Position numbers and translations under genes: made by a program
From: Shewanella sp. AS1
GTDB lineage: Bacteria > Pseudomonadota > Gammaproteobacteria > Enterobacterales > Shewanellaceae
Direction of reading: 5' to 3'
NCBI RefSeq assembly: GCF_021412565.1
Contig: NZ_JAKCLJ010000005.1
Span: 1-64,000 of the forward strand
DNA length: 64,000 bases
Shown here: piece after piece, positions 18,206-31,221 of the stretch
Layout of the letters: each line of letters starts with the position of its first letter
How positions within the stretch are numbered: the stretch's first letter is position 1
Notes under the pieces: model-generated
Database searches by the model: none
What the model was told of the DNA's origin: nothing
Seen by the model: only the letters and a program-made list of their open reading frames with translations

Positions 18206-19108
18206 TCAGGCACATTTCTTTGCCAACTGGGCATTGAAGAGTTTTTGCAGCAGGGTGATCTCATGGGTTCTGACATAGTTAGGTCGAATGATCAATGAGA
18301 TGGTGCGATGGGGGCCGGGCTCGTTGAGATGGATGGCCCGTAGCTCAGATTCGTTAAAGATAAGTTGATCTAGCGCCATCTGTGGCACTAAGGTGCTACC
18401 GAGTTTACCTGCCACCATCTGGATTAAGGTGTGCAGGCTGGCGGAATCAAACTCTGAACTGGGATTTTGTTTCTGCAATTTACAGGCGGCGAGCGCATGA
18501 TCTTTCAGGCAGTGGCCATCTTTGAGTAACATGAGTTTCTCTATCTCCAGTTCTTCACTGGTGATCTCCTGTACCCTGCTTGGGCATTCATCTTTATGGC
18601 TCACCCAGTAGAAGTCCTCCTGCCAGAAGTCGAAGCTCATCAGGCCATCTATGGGGAAGGGCAGGGCTAAAACTGCCGCATCGATATCGCCATTTCTGAG
18701 CATATCCACCAGCACATGGGATTGATCTTCTATGATCTTAAGCTTGAAGTCAGGATGATTTTTTCTCAGTTCAGGCAGTACCTTAGGTAAGAGATATGGC
18801 CCAATAGTAGGGATAACCCCTAGGGTCATGGCACCGGAGAAGGGGTGTTTATTCTGCTGTGACAGTTGCATGAGTTCATCGACTTCCAGCTTCACCTTCT
18901 TGGCTTTGGCAAGGATCTGCTTGCCGTCATTAGTAACGAGAACCTGCTTATTGTTACGCTCAAAAATGATCATCCCCAGCTGTTTTTCCAGCTCATTGAT
19001 CGCCGTACTCAGGGTGGATTGCGACACATTACAGGCTTCTGCCGCCTTCTTAAAATGCAGGGCGCGCTCGAGGGCAAGGGCATAATAGAGTTGTTTTATC
19101 GATATCAT
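18206..19108 (-). CDS. oxyR: Peroxide-sensing LysR-type regulator OxyR
   Basis: A 300-aa LysR regulator with an N-terminal winged helix (KQLYYALALERALHFKKAAE, VSQSTLSTAINELEKQLG) and periplasmic-binding-like sensor domain. The two redox cysteines of OxyR are present with the correct nine-residue spacing: Cys200 in LLKDGHCLKDHALAAC and Cys209 at the end of that block, matching C199/C208 of E. coli. Peroxide would oxidise these to a disulfide and change DNA binding. It is divergent from katG, its usual target. The start ATG at 19108 begins MISIKQLYY, close to the family N-terminus. Confidence 0.95.
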   Translation of the reverse strand: MISIKQLYYALALERALHFKKAAEACNVSQSTLSTAINELEKQLGMIIFERNNKQVLVTNDGKQILAKAKKVKLEVDELMQLSQQNKHPFSGAMTLGVIPTIGPYLLPKVLPELRKNHPDFKLKIIEDQSHVLVDMLRNGDIDAAVLALPFPIDGLMSFDFWQEDFYWVSHKDECPSRVQEITSEELEIEKLMLLKDGHCLKDHALAACKLQKQNPSSEFDSASLHTLIQMVAGKLGSTLVPQMALDQLIFNESELRAIHLNEPGPHRTISLIIRPNYVRTHEITLLQKLFNAQLAKKCA

Positions 19109-21623
<2,515 letters not shown>

Positions 21624-21641
21624 GCGATAAAGTCAGATAAG

Positions 21642-21668
21642 AACGGGGCGCAGTGCCCCGTTTTTTTT
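21642..21668 (+). terminator. Strong terminator after katG
   Basis: AACGGGGC and GCCCCGTT form a perfect stem with a GCAGT-type loop, followed by eight T residues. Confidence 0.95.
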
Positions 21669-21687
21669 GTTGTCGGCTCAATGAAGA

Positions 21688-23493
21688 TTAAGCCTTATCT
21701 CTGCCGCCTTTACGGTGTGGTTTCTTGTCGCCTAGAGGCTTACGGCGTCTAGGTGAACGCTCGCTGTCACTGCCGCCTTTAGGCATTTCTGTACCCGCTT
21801 CGCGTATGTTAAGCGGCTTGCCACAGACGCGCACTTTCTTCAGATGCTGAAGAATATCTTTTGGCATGCCATCTGGCAGATCGACAGCAGTGATCTGATC
21901 GAACAGCTGAATTTGACCTATGTAACGACTGTCGATGTTGGCTTCATTGGCGATGGCGCCAACTATGTTACCCACACCTACGCCATGGTCGCGACCCACA
22001 TCGATCACATAGCGGCACATCTTCACATCCGGATGATCTTTGAGGGTATCGGCAGAGCCTAGGCTAGCCGGGGTAGGACGCGAGTCACGACGACCACCGC
22101 GATCGCTACGCTCACGTGTGCCACGATCACCACGTTCTCTGCGTTCGTCACTTCTATCGCGCTGACGCTCCTGCATTGGAGGCAGTTGTAGCGGACGCTC
22201 CTTCTGCACCAAATTAAGTAGGGCGGCGGCCAGGATATCTGTATCCACTTCCAGCTGTTGACACAACTGGGCAACGGCGCCTTCCATAAAGTCCAGCGAT
22301 TCATTGTTAATGCAGCTGGCGACTTGCTCACCTAAACGTGACAGACGACGCTCGGTGACGGTTTCTGGACTAGGCACGTTCATGGGAGAGATACGGCTTT
22401 TAGTGGCACGTTCGATAGTGCGTAGCATACGCATCTCTCTGTGCGTCACAAACAGAATCGCCATACCGGTACGACCTGCGCGGCCAGTACGACCAATACG
22501 GTGAACATAAGCCTCAGTATCATAAGGGATATCATAGTTGATCACGTGACCGATACGCTCAACATCCAGACCACGGGCCGCAACGTCGGTGGCGATAAGA
22601 ATATCGAGTTTACCGCTCTTAAGCTGATCGACGGCACGCTCACGGGCCTGCTGGTTCATGTCACCATGCAGGGGTGAAGAAGCATAACCTCGGGCTTCAA
22701 GCTTTTCGGCCAGTTCCACACAGCTGTTACGGGTACGTACGAAGATGATGATACCTTCGGTATTTTCTACTTCTAATACGCGAACCAGAGCCTCAAGTTT
22801 GTTGTGCTGAGAAACCTGCACGAAACGTTGCTCAATTGATTCAACTGTGGTGTGGCTGGCGGCAATGCTGATCTGAGTTGGTGATTGCAGATATTTATTG
22901 GCGACGCGTTTGATCTGTTCAGGCATAGTCGCCGAGAACAGCGCCAGCTGACGGGTCTGAGGCGTGTGTTCTAAGATCCACTCGATATCATCGATAAAGC
23001 CCATCTTCAGCATCTCATCGGCTTCATCGAGCACCATGGCTTTCAGAGTGTCCAGCTTGAGGGTGCCACGACGCATATGATCCATCACACGGCCAGGTGT
23101 ACCGACTATGATCTGTGGACCGCGACGCAGGGCGTTAAGTTGCTGATGCATGCTCTGACCGCCGTAGATAGGCAGTACATGCAATCCCTTCATAAATTTA
23201 GAGTAGCTGGCAAAGGCTTCGGCAACTTGCACTGCAAGTTCACGGGTCGGGGCCAAGACTAAGATTTGCGGCACATTGACACTCGGATCCATTGCGTTAA
23301 GCAGTGGCAGGGCAAAAGCCCCGGTTTTACCTGTACCTGTTTGTGCCTGACCTAAAATGTCTTTACCGGCCATCAAAGGCTCGATACTAGCAGATTGAAT
23401 TGGCGTTGGTTTTTCATAACCTAGCTCGTCAAGAGCACGCAACAAAGGCTCGGCAAGGCCGAGTTCACGGAAAGTTTTTTCACTGGATGACAT
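21688..23493 (-). CDS. deaD: DEAD-box ATP-dependent RNA helicase, DeaD/CsdA type
   Basis: An RNA helicase used in ribosome assembly and cold-shock RNA unwinding. ATG 23493 (MSSSEKTFRELGL, 601 aa) is preferred, with AAGG upstream; the frame is open 14 codons further. Helicase motifs in order: Q-motif (PTPIQSASIEPLMAGKD), AQTGTGKT, PTRELA, GTPGRV, DEAD (VLDEADEML), SAT (LFSATMP), then LHGDMNQ, ATDVAARGLD and HRIGRTGRAG. Residues ~400-600 hold an Arg/Asp/Gly-rich linker (ERRERGDRGTRERSDRGG), a DbpA-like RNA-binding domain (YVIDVGRDHGVGVGNIVGAI) and a basic tail, as in E. coli DeaD. Confidence 0.95.
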   Translation of the reverse strand: MSSSEKTFRELGLAEPLLRALDELGYEKPTPIQSASIEPLMAGKDILGQAQTGTGKTGAFALPLLNAMDPSVNVPQILVLAPTRELAVQVAEAFASYSKFMKGLHVLPIYGGQSMHQQLNALRRGPQIIVGTPGRVMDHMRRGTLKLDTLKAMVLDEADEMLKMGFIDDIEWILEHTPQTRQLALFSATMPEQIKRVANKYLQSPTQISIAASHTTVESIEQRFVQVSQHNKLEALVRVLEVENTEGIIIFVRTRNSCVELAEKLEARGYASSPLHGDMNQQARERAVDQLKSGKLDILIATDVAARGLDVERIGHVINYDIPYDTEAYVHRIGRTGRAGRTGMAILFVTHREMRMLRTIERATKSRISPMNVPSPETVTERRLSRLGEQVASCINNESLDFMEGAVAQLCQQLEVDTDILAAALLNLVQKERPLQLPPMQERQRDRSDERRERGDRGTRERSDRGGRRDSRPTPASLGSADTLKDHPDVKMCRYVIDVGRDHGVGVGNIVGAIANEANIDSRYIGQIQLFDQITAVDLPDGMPKDILQHLKKVRVCGKPLNIREAGTEMPKGGSDSERSPRRRKPLGDKKPHRKGGRDKA

Positions 23494-23729
23494 GGGTTGT
23501 AACCTTGTGGTGTAACAAAAGTGCAGTGGCTGCACTCAAGATTTCATAGACAGAAAATCAACCCCGTGTCGACTTCCCGCACCGAAAACAATCAATAAGC
23601 CGATCATTATAGCAGCATCTTATTCGATTTGCTATATATAGCTATGATATTCACTAATAAATCATGATGTAGTTTAATAAATTATTATTTAACAATACGT
23701 TAATATTTTAAAAATAACAAAGTAGTCTA

Positions 23730-24740
23730 CTATTTCTTGGACTTATCAAGAAGATAACTGTCAATAATTAGCAGTTTAAAAGCGGTTTCAGTTACAGCCG
23801 CTAGAAAATTCATATCTATCTTATCGGCCGTGTCACTCATTTGGTGATAATCCGGGTGTGGCGGCACACCAAAATAGAGCCAGGGAACACCTGCACGATA
23901 AAAAGGGTAGTGATCTGAGGCTCTTAGCCAATCGACCCTTTGAATTGACTTCCCGGCTTCGGGTGGATGATTGGCGCGGATACATAAGCCAACTGTGCTC
24001 TCTAGTGTCTGTTCTAACTGGTCAAATTGAGCAAAGCCCCGTCGTCCTTCCAGGTAGATACTGTTTCCCCTGGCTGGATGGCCTATCATGTCCAGGTTTA
24101 TTACCAGCTCTATGTCGTTGATTGTGGGATGGCTGGTTTTATTGGTCAGCAGATCCACTAAGGCTTTGCTGCCAAATAGTCCAGGCTCTTCGGCGTCAGT
24201 GGCAATAAAGAGTAAATTGGTTGGCATGGACTGGGTATTGGCGTGGCTGGCGATGGCCAGCATGGCGGCGATCCCCGAGGCGTTATCGTCGGCGCCGGGA
24301 TAATAGCGGCTGCCTTTCATGCCTAAATGATCATAGTGGGCGACGATAACACGCCATTTTTTCGTCGGGTTATCGGCCAGTTTCATGCCGACTAAGTTAT
24401 AGCCCCTGTGTTTGGAAAACTGATATTCATATTCAAACTCCTGATCGAAATTACGCTGCCAGGGCACCAGACCAGATTGCAGCATGCGCACGATTAAATA
24501 TTCCCTGGCAGCCGCCGCGCCTTTAGTGTTGGTTTTGCGACCTTCAAAAGGCGGTGAACTTAAGGTTTCAACATCTTTTTGTAGCTGGCGTTGATTGCTC
24601 CAGCTTAATTGGAATGGTTCTTGGCAGGATGGACCATCGCTACTAGCGCAGCCTCCCAGCATGAATAGGCTAATGACAGTTAATGCTAGCAGGGGAGAGT
24701 GCCTGCACAGATTGAAAGCCAAGTGCGATTTTGCGTCCAT
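23730..24740 (-). CDS. Lipoprotein M28-family metallopeptidase
   Basis: A 336-aa peptidase with a lipoprotein signal: hydrophobic LLALTVISLFML then lipobox LGGC (Cys ~30), so it is probably lipid-anchored outside the cytoplasm. The M28 zinc ligands and catalytic residues are all visible: HYDHLG, GADDNASG, DAEEPGLFG, NLDMIGH and the final His in HPDYHQMSDTADK. The family contains aminopeptidases and glutaminyl cyclase-like enzymes; the substrate is unknown. It is a single gene between deaD and uvrA; the 236 bp toward deaD show no feature I can support. Confidence 0.88.
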   Translation of the reverse strand: MDAKSHLAFNLCRHSPLLALTVISLFMLGGCASSDGPSCQEPFQLSWSNQRQLQKDVETLSSPPFEGRKTNTKGAAAAREYLIVRMLQSGLVPWQRNFDQEFEYEYQFSKHRGYNLVGMKLADNPTKKWRVIVAHYDHLGMKGSRYYPGADDNASGIAAMLAIASHANTQSMPTNLLFIATDAEEPGLFGSKALVDLLTNKTSHPTINDIELVINLDMIGHPARGNSIYLEGRRGFAQFDQLEQTLESTVGLCIRANHPPEAGKSIQRVDWLRASDHYPFYRAGVPWLYFGVPPHPDYHQMSDTADKIDMNFLAAVTETAFKLLIIDSYLLDKSKK

Positions 24741-24885
24741 GAGAGATCACTTTTTATCCAAGATAGGTATTAAGCTAGCCCTAATGGGTTAAAAATGAAA
24801 GGCTTGGCTATCAAGAAATGCTGTATAGAAAATTGGTATAAAAATGCTGGTAAAGCAAAGTCAGTAAACAAAAAACTGTAAACAA

Positions 24886-24914
24886 AAAACCAGTGTATCG
24901 CTACACTGGTTTTT
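24886..24914. terminator. Terminator after uvrA (bidirectional shape)
   Basis: AAAACCAGTGTA and TACACTGGTTTT make a perfect 12-bp stem with a TCGC loop. On the minus strand it is followed by a T-run, suiting uvrA; the + strand also has TTTTTA after the stem. Confidence 0.9.
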
Positions 24915-24944
24915 ATCGTGATTTTTTACGATTATCGCTAATCG

Positions 24945-27767
24945 CTATTTCAGTAGGGGTTTGAGGAAGCGCGCCGTATGGGACGTCGGATGCTCTGCCA
25001 CTTGCTCAGGCGTGCCGCTGACTAAAATAGTGCCGCCACCTGAACCGCCCTCTGGGCCGAGATCCACTATCCAGTCGGCGGTCTTGATCACATCCAGATT
25101 ATGCTCAATCACCACTATGGTATTGCCGTGGGCCTTGAGGCGATGCAGGACATCGAGCAGCAGTTGAATGTCGGCAAAGTGCAGCCCTGTGGTGGGTTCA
25201 TCGAGAATATACAAGGTCTTGCCTGTATCGCGTTTTGACAGTTCCTTGGCCAATTTAACCCGCTGGGCCTCCCCGCCTGAGAGAGTCGTGGCACTTTGTC
25301 CCAGGCCGATATAGGAGAGGCCGACTTCCATCAGGGTTTGTAGTTTGCGGGCGATGGCAGGCACGGCGTCGAAAAACTCCCGCGCCTCTTCCACAGTCAT
25401 CTCCAGCACTTCATGGATATTCTTGCCCTTGTAGCGCACCTCTAAGGTCTCGCGGTTGTAGCGTTTGCTCTTACAACTGTCACAGGGAACATAGACATCG
25501 GGCAGGAAGTGCATCTCCACCTTAATCAAACCATCGCCCTGACAGGCCTCGCAGCGACCGCCTTTGACGTTAAAGGAGAAACGTCCCGGTTTGTAGCCAC
25601 GGCTTCTGGCTTCCTGGGTGGCGGCAAACAGCTCACGAATCGGGGTGAAGATGCCAGTATAAGTGGCCGGATTGGAGCGAGGAGTACGCCCGATTGGGCT
25701 CTGGTCGATATCCACGACTTTGTCGCAATGATCCATGCCGACCACGCGCTTGTAGGGCGCGGGTTCATCGACTGTAGCACCGTTGAGTTGCCGGTGGGCA
25801 ATTTTATAGAAGGTATCATTGATCAGGGTAGATTTGCCTGAGCCTGAGACTCCGGTAATACAGGTAAACAGACCCACAGGAATGGTCAGGTCGACCGATT
25901 TTAAGTTGTTACCCGTGGCGCCAAACAGCTCTATCACTTTGGTGGCGTCGAACTGGGCGCGCTCCTCGCTGATCTGGATCTGTTTCACGCCTGAGATATA
26001 CTGGCCGGTGACCGAGGCTTCACAACGAATAATCTCGTCAAGTGTGCCATCGCAGATCACTTCACCACCGTGGACGCCAGCCCCCGGGCCGATATCGATA
26101 ATATGATCCGCCATGCGAATGGCGTCTTCATCGTGTTCGACCACGATAACCGTATTGCCCAAGTCACGCAGGTGAATGAGGGTGTTTAACAGGCGTTCGT
26201 TATCCCTCTGATGCAGGCCGATGGAGGGTTCGTCCAGCACATACATAACCCCGACAAGGCCGGCGCCAATCTGACTGGCCAGGCGGATCCGCTGTGCTTC
26301 CCCGCCTGAGAGAGTATCGGCAGACCGTGACAGACTCAGGTAATTGAGGCCGACGTTGACCAGGAAGCCTAAGCGATCCCGCACCTCTTTTAAGATCTTT
26401 TCGGCGATCTGAGCGCGCTGTCCGGTTAGCGTCAGCTGCTCGAAATAGCCCATGGCCTCGCCGATGGACCAGTTGGTTAATTTGGGCAGGTTAAGATCTT
26501 CGATAAATACATGGCGGGCTTCTTCTCTCAGGCGCGAGCCGCCACAACTCTTACAGGGCTGAGTGCTGATATATTTGGCCAGCTCCTCACGTACCGAGTT
26601 GGACTCGGTTTCGCGATAGCGTCTATCCATGTTGTTTAAGATCCCTTCGAAGGGGTGATTACGCACCACCACATCGCCGCGATCGTTAATATATTTAAAC
26701 GCAATGCTTTCCTTGCCCGAGCCGTGCAGCACTATCTGACGCACCTTGTCGCTCAGTGCTTGATAGGGTTTTTCCACATCGAATTTATAATGCTCGGCTA
26801 GGGAGGTGAGCATCTGAAAATAGTAGAAGTTACGTCTGTCCCAGCCTCGGATAGCGCCGCCAGCTAAGGAGAGTTCAGTATTAGTAATGACTCGCTCAGG
26901 GTCGAAAAACTGCTGTACGCCCAGACCATCACAGGTGGGGCAGGCGCCGGCGGGATTGTTAAAGGAGAAGATACGAGGCTCTAGCTCGGCCATGGAGTAG
27001 CCACAGTGAGGGCAGGCAAAATTTGCCGAGAAGATCAGCTCTTCACCCTCGCCATCCATGGATGCGACTGTGGCGATGCCGCCCGAAAGCTCCAGCGCTG
27101 TCTCGAAGGATTCTGCCAGACGCTGCTGAATATCATCGCGTACCTTAAAGCGATCGACTACTACTTCTATGGTGTGTTTGACGTGTAGTTCTAATGTTGG
27201 CGGATCTGACAGATCGCACACCTCGCCATCGATACGGGCACGGATAAAGCCTTGGGCCGCTAAGCTGTCGAGCAGCTTAACATGCTCACCCTTACGGTTG
27301 TTGATCACTGGCGCCAGCAGCATCAAACGGCTGCCTTCGGCTTGTTCCAGCACTTTATCTACCATCTGGCTGATGGTTTGCGCCGCCAGCGGTTGATTAT
27401 GGGTTGGGCATCTTGGCTCGCCCACCCGGGCAAACAGCAGCCTGAGGTAATCGTAAATTTCGGTGATGGTGCCCACGGTCGAGCGCGGGTTATGAGAGGT
27501 GGACTTCTGCTCGATGGAGATAGCCGGGCTTAAGCCCTCGATATGATCCACATCGGGCTTCTCCATCAGGCTCAGGAATTGGCGCGCATAGGCCGACAGG
27601 GATTCTACATAGCGCCGCTGTCCCTCGGCGTATAAGGTATCAAATGCCAGCGATGACTTGCCTGAGCCAGAGAGGCCGGTAACGACAATCAGCTTGTCTC
27701 TTGGGATTGTCAGGTTGATGTTTTTGAGATTGTGGGTACGGGCGCCACGAATTTCAATCTTGTCCAT
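24945..27767 (-). CDS. uvrA: Excinuclease ABC subunit A
   Basis: The 940-aa damage-recognition ATPase of nucleotide excision repair; it dimerises and loads UvrB. Two ABC cassettes are present: [20 protein letters not shown] with ISIEQK in the first, [16 protein letters not shown] in the second; both have LSGGEAQR signatures ([36 protein letters not shown]) and Walker B ([18 protein letters not shown]). Zinc motifs CPHCGYSM...CPTCDG and CEACQGDG...CDSCKSKRY are intact. Length and order match E. coli UvrA. I see no clear LexA box upstream. Confidence 0.98.
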   Translation of the reverse strand: MDKIEIRGARTHNLKNINLTIPRDKLIVVTGLSGSGKSSLAFDTLYAEGQRRYVESLSAYARQFLSLMEKPDVDHIEGLSPAISIEQKSTSHNPRSTVGTITEIYDYLRLLFARVGEPRCPTHNQPLAAQTISQMVDKVLEQAEGSRLMLLAPVINNRKGEHVKLLDSLAAQGFIRARIDGEVCDLSDPPTLELHVKHTIEVVVDRFKVRDDIQQRLAESFETALELSGGIATVASMDGEGEELIFSANFACPHCGYSMAELEPRIFSFNNPAGACPTCDGLGVQQFFDPERVITNTELSLAGGAIRGWDRRNFYYFQMLTSLAEHYKFDVEKPYQALSDKVRQIVLHGSGKESIAFKYINDRGDVVVRNHPFEGILNNMDRRYRETESNSVREELAKYISTQPCKSCGGSRLREEARHVFIEDLNLPKLTNWSIGEAMGYFEQLTLTGQRAQIAEKILKEVRDRLGFLVNVGLNYLSLSRSADTLSGGEAQRIRLASQIGAGLVGVMYVLDEPSIGLHQRDNERLLNTLIHLRDLGNTVIVVEHDEDAIRMADHIIDIGPGAGVHGGEVICDGTLDEIIRCEASVTGQYISGVKQIQISEERAQFDATKVIELFGATGNNLKSVDLTIPVGLFTCITGVSGSGKSTLINDTFYKIAHRQLNGATVDEPAPYKRVVGMDHCDKVVDIDQSPIGRTPRSNPATYTGIFTPIRELFAATQEARSRGYKPGRFSFNVKGGRCEACQGDGLIKVEMHFLPDVYVPCDSCKSKRYNRETLEVRYKGKNIHEVLEMTVEEAREFFDAVPAIARKLQTLMEVGLSYIGLGQSATTLSGGEAQRVKLAKELSKRDTGKTLYILDEPTTGLHFADIQLLLDVLHRLKAHGNTIVVIEHNLDVIKTADWIVDLGPEGGSGGGTILVSGTPEQVAEHPTSHTARFLKPLLK

Positions 27768-27878
27768 CTTGCTCTCTGATTGACCGAATAAAAAAGAGGG
27801 TAATTATCACATAAAATTAAACTGGGTCATAGAAAACTAGGACTTAAAATCTTGACTCGACTGGGTGGCTTAGTTTAA

Positions 27879-27909
27879 CCATCTCAGCCGAGCCAGGGGG
27901 CTGAGATGG
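27879..27909. repeat. Perfect 11-bp inverted repeat between uvrA and the MFS gene
   Basis: CCATCTCAGCC (27879-27889) and GGCTGAGATGG (27899-27909) are exact complements around a 9-nt loop, 88 bp before the MFS start. A T-rich stretch follows on the + strand (about 27912-27932) but not directly after the stem, so it may be a leader attenuator or an operator. Function unknown. Confidence 0.6.
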
Positions 27910-27996
27910 ATTATGTTTCATCTTTTTCTTTTTGAGCTGCTTCCTTGCATCTGCTAGTATGCGCTCCTTATTGATTACTTTAGAACAGGGCAAGAA

Positions 27997-29364
27997 ATGG
28001 CCAAAAATGGACTGTCTAAGACTGAGCAAAGAGTCGCATTTTCGTTAGCCAGTGTATTTGGTTTGCGCATGATGGGCTTGTTTATGATCATGCCTGTGTT
28101 TGCACTTTATGGACAACACTTAGAAGGGTTTTCGCCATTGTGGGTCGGCATTGCCATTGGTGCCTATGGATTAACCCAGGCGCTATTGCAGATCCCTATG
28201 GGGATCTTATCCGATAAATATGGCCGCAAGCCGATTATCCTGGGGGGACTGCTGCTGTTTGCCATCGGCAGTCTGGTAGCTGCCATGTCGGATACCATTT
28301 ATGGCGTAGTCGCCGGACGGGCGATGCAGGGGATGGGCGCCATTGCCGCCGCCGTCCTAGCTTTGGCCGCAGACTTAACCCGAGATGAGCAGCGAACTAA
28401 GGTGATGGCGATCATCGGCATGTGTATCGGATCTTCATTTGCACTCTCTTTACTTTTTGGCCCCATAGTGGCCCAGCATCTTGGTTTGTCAGGCTTGTTT
28501 GCCATGACCGCAGGTTTGGCCATTTTAGGCATGTTGATCGTACAGCTGCTGGTGCCAAATCCCATCACTCAGGCGCCTAAGGGCGATACTGTGGCGGCGC
28601 CCGCTAAGCTCAAAGCCATGCTGACCGATCCCCAGCTGTTTCGTCTCGATGCCGGTATTTTTATTCTGCATCTGGTACTGACGGCTGTGTTTGTCGCCCT
28701 GCCACTGGATCTCGTCGATGCCGGACTGGCAAAAGAGAAGCATTGGATGCTCTATTTCCCTGCCTTTGTGGGGGCGTTTTTGCTTATGGTGCCGCTGATC
28801 ATTATCGGGGTGAAGAAGAAAAACACTAAGGCGACCTTCCAGGTGTCACTATTGATCATGATGGCGGCGCTCGCGGTGATGGCGCTGTTTGCTCACAACT
28901 TGGTGATGCTGAGTCTTGCCATCCTCTTGTTCTTTACTGGCTTTAACTATCTTGAAGCCTCTTTGCCGAGTCTTATCGCCAAGTTCTGCCCCGTGGGAGA
29001 CAAAGGTTCAGCTATGGGGGTCTACTCCACCAGTCAGTTCCTCGGCGCCTTCTGTGGTGGTTTGTTGGGCGGCGGAGCCTATCAGCTGATGGGCGCAGAA
29101 GGGGTGTTTGCCGTAGGCCTTGGCCTGATGGCACTCTGGCTCTTGTTGACCTTAGGCATGAAAAATCCTGTATTGCTCAAGAGCTACACCTTAGAAGCCA
29201 AGGTGCAGGGAAAAGAACAGGCCCGCGCCATGGCAACCAAGCTGTCTCAACTGACCGGCGTCGCAGAGGCTATGGTGGTACTTGAGGAGCAGGTCGCTTA
29301 TTTGAAAGTTGATGAGCATTTCGATTTGAGAGAAGCGCGGGCTGTGTTAGGCTCTGTCAATTAG
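27997..29364 (+). CDS. YajR-like MFS transporter with C-terminal YAM-type domain
   Basis: A 455-aa, 12-span major facilitator. Motif A between spans 2 and 3 is clear (GILSDKYGRKP), and span 1 reads FGLRMMGLFMIMPVFALYG as in E. coli YajR. After span 12, residues ~385-455 form a soluble domain (VQGKEQARAMATKLSQL, then VLEEQVAYLKVDEHFDL), corresponding to the ferredoxin-like YAM domain known in YajR. It is a proton-driven drug/metabolite exporter by family; the substrate is not known. It lies between uvrA (divergent) and ssb, 78 bp before the ssb start. Confidence 0.85.
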   Translation: MAKNGLSKTEQRVAFSLASVFGLRMMGLFMIMPVFALYGQHLEGFSPLWVGIAIGAYGLTQALLQIPMGILSDKYGRKPIILGGLLLFAIGSLVAAMSDTIYGVVAGRAMQGMGAIAAAVLALAADLTRDEQRTKVMAIIGMCIGSSFALSLLFGPIVAQHLGLSGLFAMTAGLAILGMLIVQLLVPNPITQAPKGDTVAAPAKLKAMLTDPQLFRLDAGIFILHLVLTAVFVALPLDLVDAGLAKEKHWMLYFPAFVGAFLLMVPLIIIGVKKKNTKATFQVSLLIMMAALAVMALFAHNLVMLSLAILLFFTGFNYLEASLPSLIAKFCPVGDKGSAMGVYSTSQFLGAFCGGLLGGGAYQLMGAEGVFAVGLGLMALWLLLTLGMKNPVLLKSYTLEAKVQGKEQARAMATKLSQLTGVAEAMVVLEEQVAYLKVDEHFDLREARAVLGSVN

Positions 29365-29442
29365 CTTTTTAATGCTTGAGTTTTGTTCAGTATTTAAGCA
29401 GTATCGATTTTTAGCATATTAAGAATATCGCAGGAGATTTCA

Positions 29443-30087
29443 ATGGCCAGTCGTGGTGTCAATAAAGTAATTTTGGTGGGCAATCTGGGACAGGATCCAG
29501 AAGTGCGTTACATGCCAAGTGGCAGTGCCGTAGCGAATATTACTGTGGCCACAAGCGAATCGTGGAAGGATCAACAAGGCCAACAGCAAGAGCGCACCGA
29601 GTGGCACCGAGTGGTGATTTTCGGCAAGCTGGCTGAAATCGCGGGAGAGTATCTGCGCAAAGGCTCTCAGGTTTATCTGGAAGGTAAGCTGCAAACCCGT
29701 AAATGGCAGGATCAGAGCGGCCAAGATAAATACACTACAGAGGTGGTTGTCGATATCAACGGTTCTATGCAGATGCTAGGTGGCCGTAACCAGAATCAAG
29801 CGGGTCAAGCTCAAGGCGGTTATGCACCGCAGCAGCAGAACCAGTATGCACAGCAACAGGCTCCAGCCCAAAAGGCGACACCGCAGCAAGGTTACGCACA
29901 GCAGCAACCTCAGCAACAACAAGCCCAGCAGCAATCTCAACAGCAGGGCTATGCTCCTCAGCAGCAGGCGCCAGCCTACGCGCCTAAGCAGCAAGCACAG
30001 CAGCGCCCAGCGCCGCAGGCTCAGCAGCCACAACAGAACTTCACCCCAGATCTGGATGATGGTTGGGACGACGATATCCCCTTCTAG
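29443..30087 (+). CDS. ssb: Single-stranded DNA-binding protein with Gln-rich linker
   Basis: The OB-fold at residues 1-112 is canonical ([52 protein letters not shown]). A linker of ~90 residues made largely of Gln, Ala, Pro and Tyr follows, and the C-terminal acidic tip DDDIPF, which docks repair and replication partners, is intact. At 214 aa it is longer than E. coli SSB (178) because of the linker. ATG 29443 has CAGGAG upstream. A terminator follows. Confidence 0.97.
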   Translation: MASRGVNKVILVGNLGQDPEVRYMPSGSAVANITVATSESWKDQQGQQQERTEWHRVVIFGKLAEIAGEYLRKGSQVYLEGKLQTRKWQDQSGQDKYTTEVVVDINGSMQMLGGRNQNQAGQAQGGYAPQQQNQYAQQQAPAQKATPQQGYAQQQPQQQQAQQQSQQQGYAPQQQAPAYAPKQQAQQRPAPQAQQPQQNFTPDLDDGWDDDIPF

Positions 30088-30134
30088 CAGACGGTTTATT
30101 TAAAACTGTAAAGTTAAAGCTCAATTCGTGTATG

Positions 30135-30160
30135 AACCCAGTGTAAAAGCTGGGTTTTTT
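30135..30160 (+). terminator. Terminator after ssb
   Basis: AACCCAG and CTGGGTT form the stem, followed by a run of T. Confidence 0.88.
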
Positions 30161-30228
30161 ATTGACGATTTTAGCCATTAGTCGATACATTCCATAGGGT
30201 TAAAATCATTAACGAGCAGGAGTGCAGT

Positions 30229-31221
30229 ATGCAGTGCAAGCAGATTCAGTTTGTGGCGCCGGGAGGCCCTGAAGTTCTGTCTCTGGTCAATGGCGAGGTG
30301 GCGGCACCTGAGGCAGGACAGGTGTTGATTAAGGTAAGCTATGCCGGTGTTAACGGCCCTGATATCGCCCAGCGTAAGGGGCTTTATCCCGCGCCGCCGG
30401 GGGCGAGTGATATTTTAGGGCTGGAAGTCTCAGGCACTGTCGTCGCCGTGGGGGAGTCGGTCACTCAGTGGCAGGTAGGCGATCTGGTGTGCGCCTTAGT
30501 GCCTGGCGGAGGCTACAGCGAGTACGTGGTGACTTGGGCTGACCACTGTTTACCTATCCCGAGCGGTGTGACCTTGGCTCAGGCGGCGGGATTGCCCGAG
30601 ACCTTTTTCACCATTTGGGGACACCTGTTTATGCGCGGCGTTCTTAAGGAGGGTGAAACCCTCTTGGTTCACGGTGGCTCTGGCGGCATAGGGTCGGCGG
30701 CCATCGCCTTGGCTAAACAGTTTGGCGCTCGGGTGATCGCTACCTGCGGCAGTCAGGAAAAGTGCGATTACTGCCTGGGACTCGGCGCCGATTTTGCGTT
30801 TAACTATCGTGAGGATTGGCTGACTCAGGTGCTTGAGGTGGCACCGCAAGGGGTCGATGTCGTGCTGGATATGGCCTCGGGTGACATGATCAACTTAAAT
30901 CTTCAAGCACTGGCCATGGAGGGACGGCTAGTAACTATCGCGCTGCAGCGAGGGGCGACGGCTAATGTGGATGTGTTTCGCCTGATGTCAAAGCGACTCA
31001 CTTGGACCGGGGCGACTCTGAGGCCGCAATCGGTTGAGGCTAAGGCGGCGATTGCCCAAGCATTAGTGGAGACTGTATGGCCACTGTTTGCCAAGAGCGA
31101 AAACTCGGCCTTGATCCCTCAGGTTTTTGCACAATTTCCGCTGGATCAGGTCACTAAGGCTCACCAGCTGATGGAGTCGGGGCAGCATAGGGGCAAAATC
31201 CTGTTGGCGGTTGCGCCATAG
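30229..31221 (+). CDS. Zinc-independent NAD(P)H quinone oxidoreductase, MDR superfamily (PIG3-like)
   Basis: A 330-aa medium-chain dehydrogenase/reductase. The GroES-like N-terminal domain lacks the zinc Cys cluster of alcohol dehydrogenases (YAGVNGPDIAQRKGLYP, PGASDILGLEVSGTV), and the Rossmann domain has LVHGGSGGIGSAAIALAKQ for NADPH. The C-terminal HQLMESGQHRGKILL is typical of the PIG3/quinone reductase group. ATG 30229 follows GCAGGAG. Single gene; physiological substrate not determinable. Confidence 0.88.
   Translation: MQCKQIQFVAPGGPEVLSLVNGEVAAPEAGQVLIKVSYAGVNGPDIAQRKGLYPAPPGASDILGLEVSGTVVAVGESVTQWQVGDLVCALVPGGGYSEYVVTWADHCLPIPSGVTLAQAAGLPETFFTIWGHLFMRGVLKEGETLLVHGGSGGIGSAAIALAKQFGARVIATCGSQEKCDYCLGLGADFAFNYREDWLTQVLEVAPQGVDVVLDMASGDMINLNLQALAMEGRLVTIALQRGATANVDVFRLMSKRLTWTGATLRPQSVEAKAAIAQALVETVWPLFAKSENSALIPQVFAQFPLDQVTKAHQLMESGQHRGKILLAVAP

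Noticed and set aside
27768..27996. LexA (SOS) box upstream of uvrA
   Set aside because: I searched for CTG-N10-CAG-type sites and found none convincing; some match may be missed by eye.
27844..28029. 61-codon minus-strand ORF in the uvrA-MFS gap
   Set aside because: It covers the hairpin and start of the MFS gene in antisense and has no recognisable features.
29776..30033. Leucine-rich minus-strand ORF inside ssb
   Set aside because: It is the reverse complement of the CAG-rich Gln linker of SSB.
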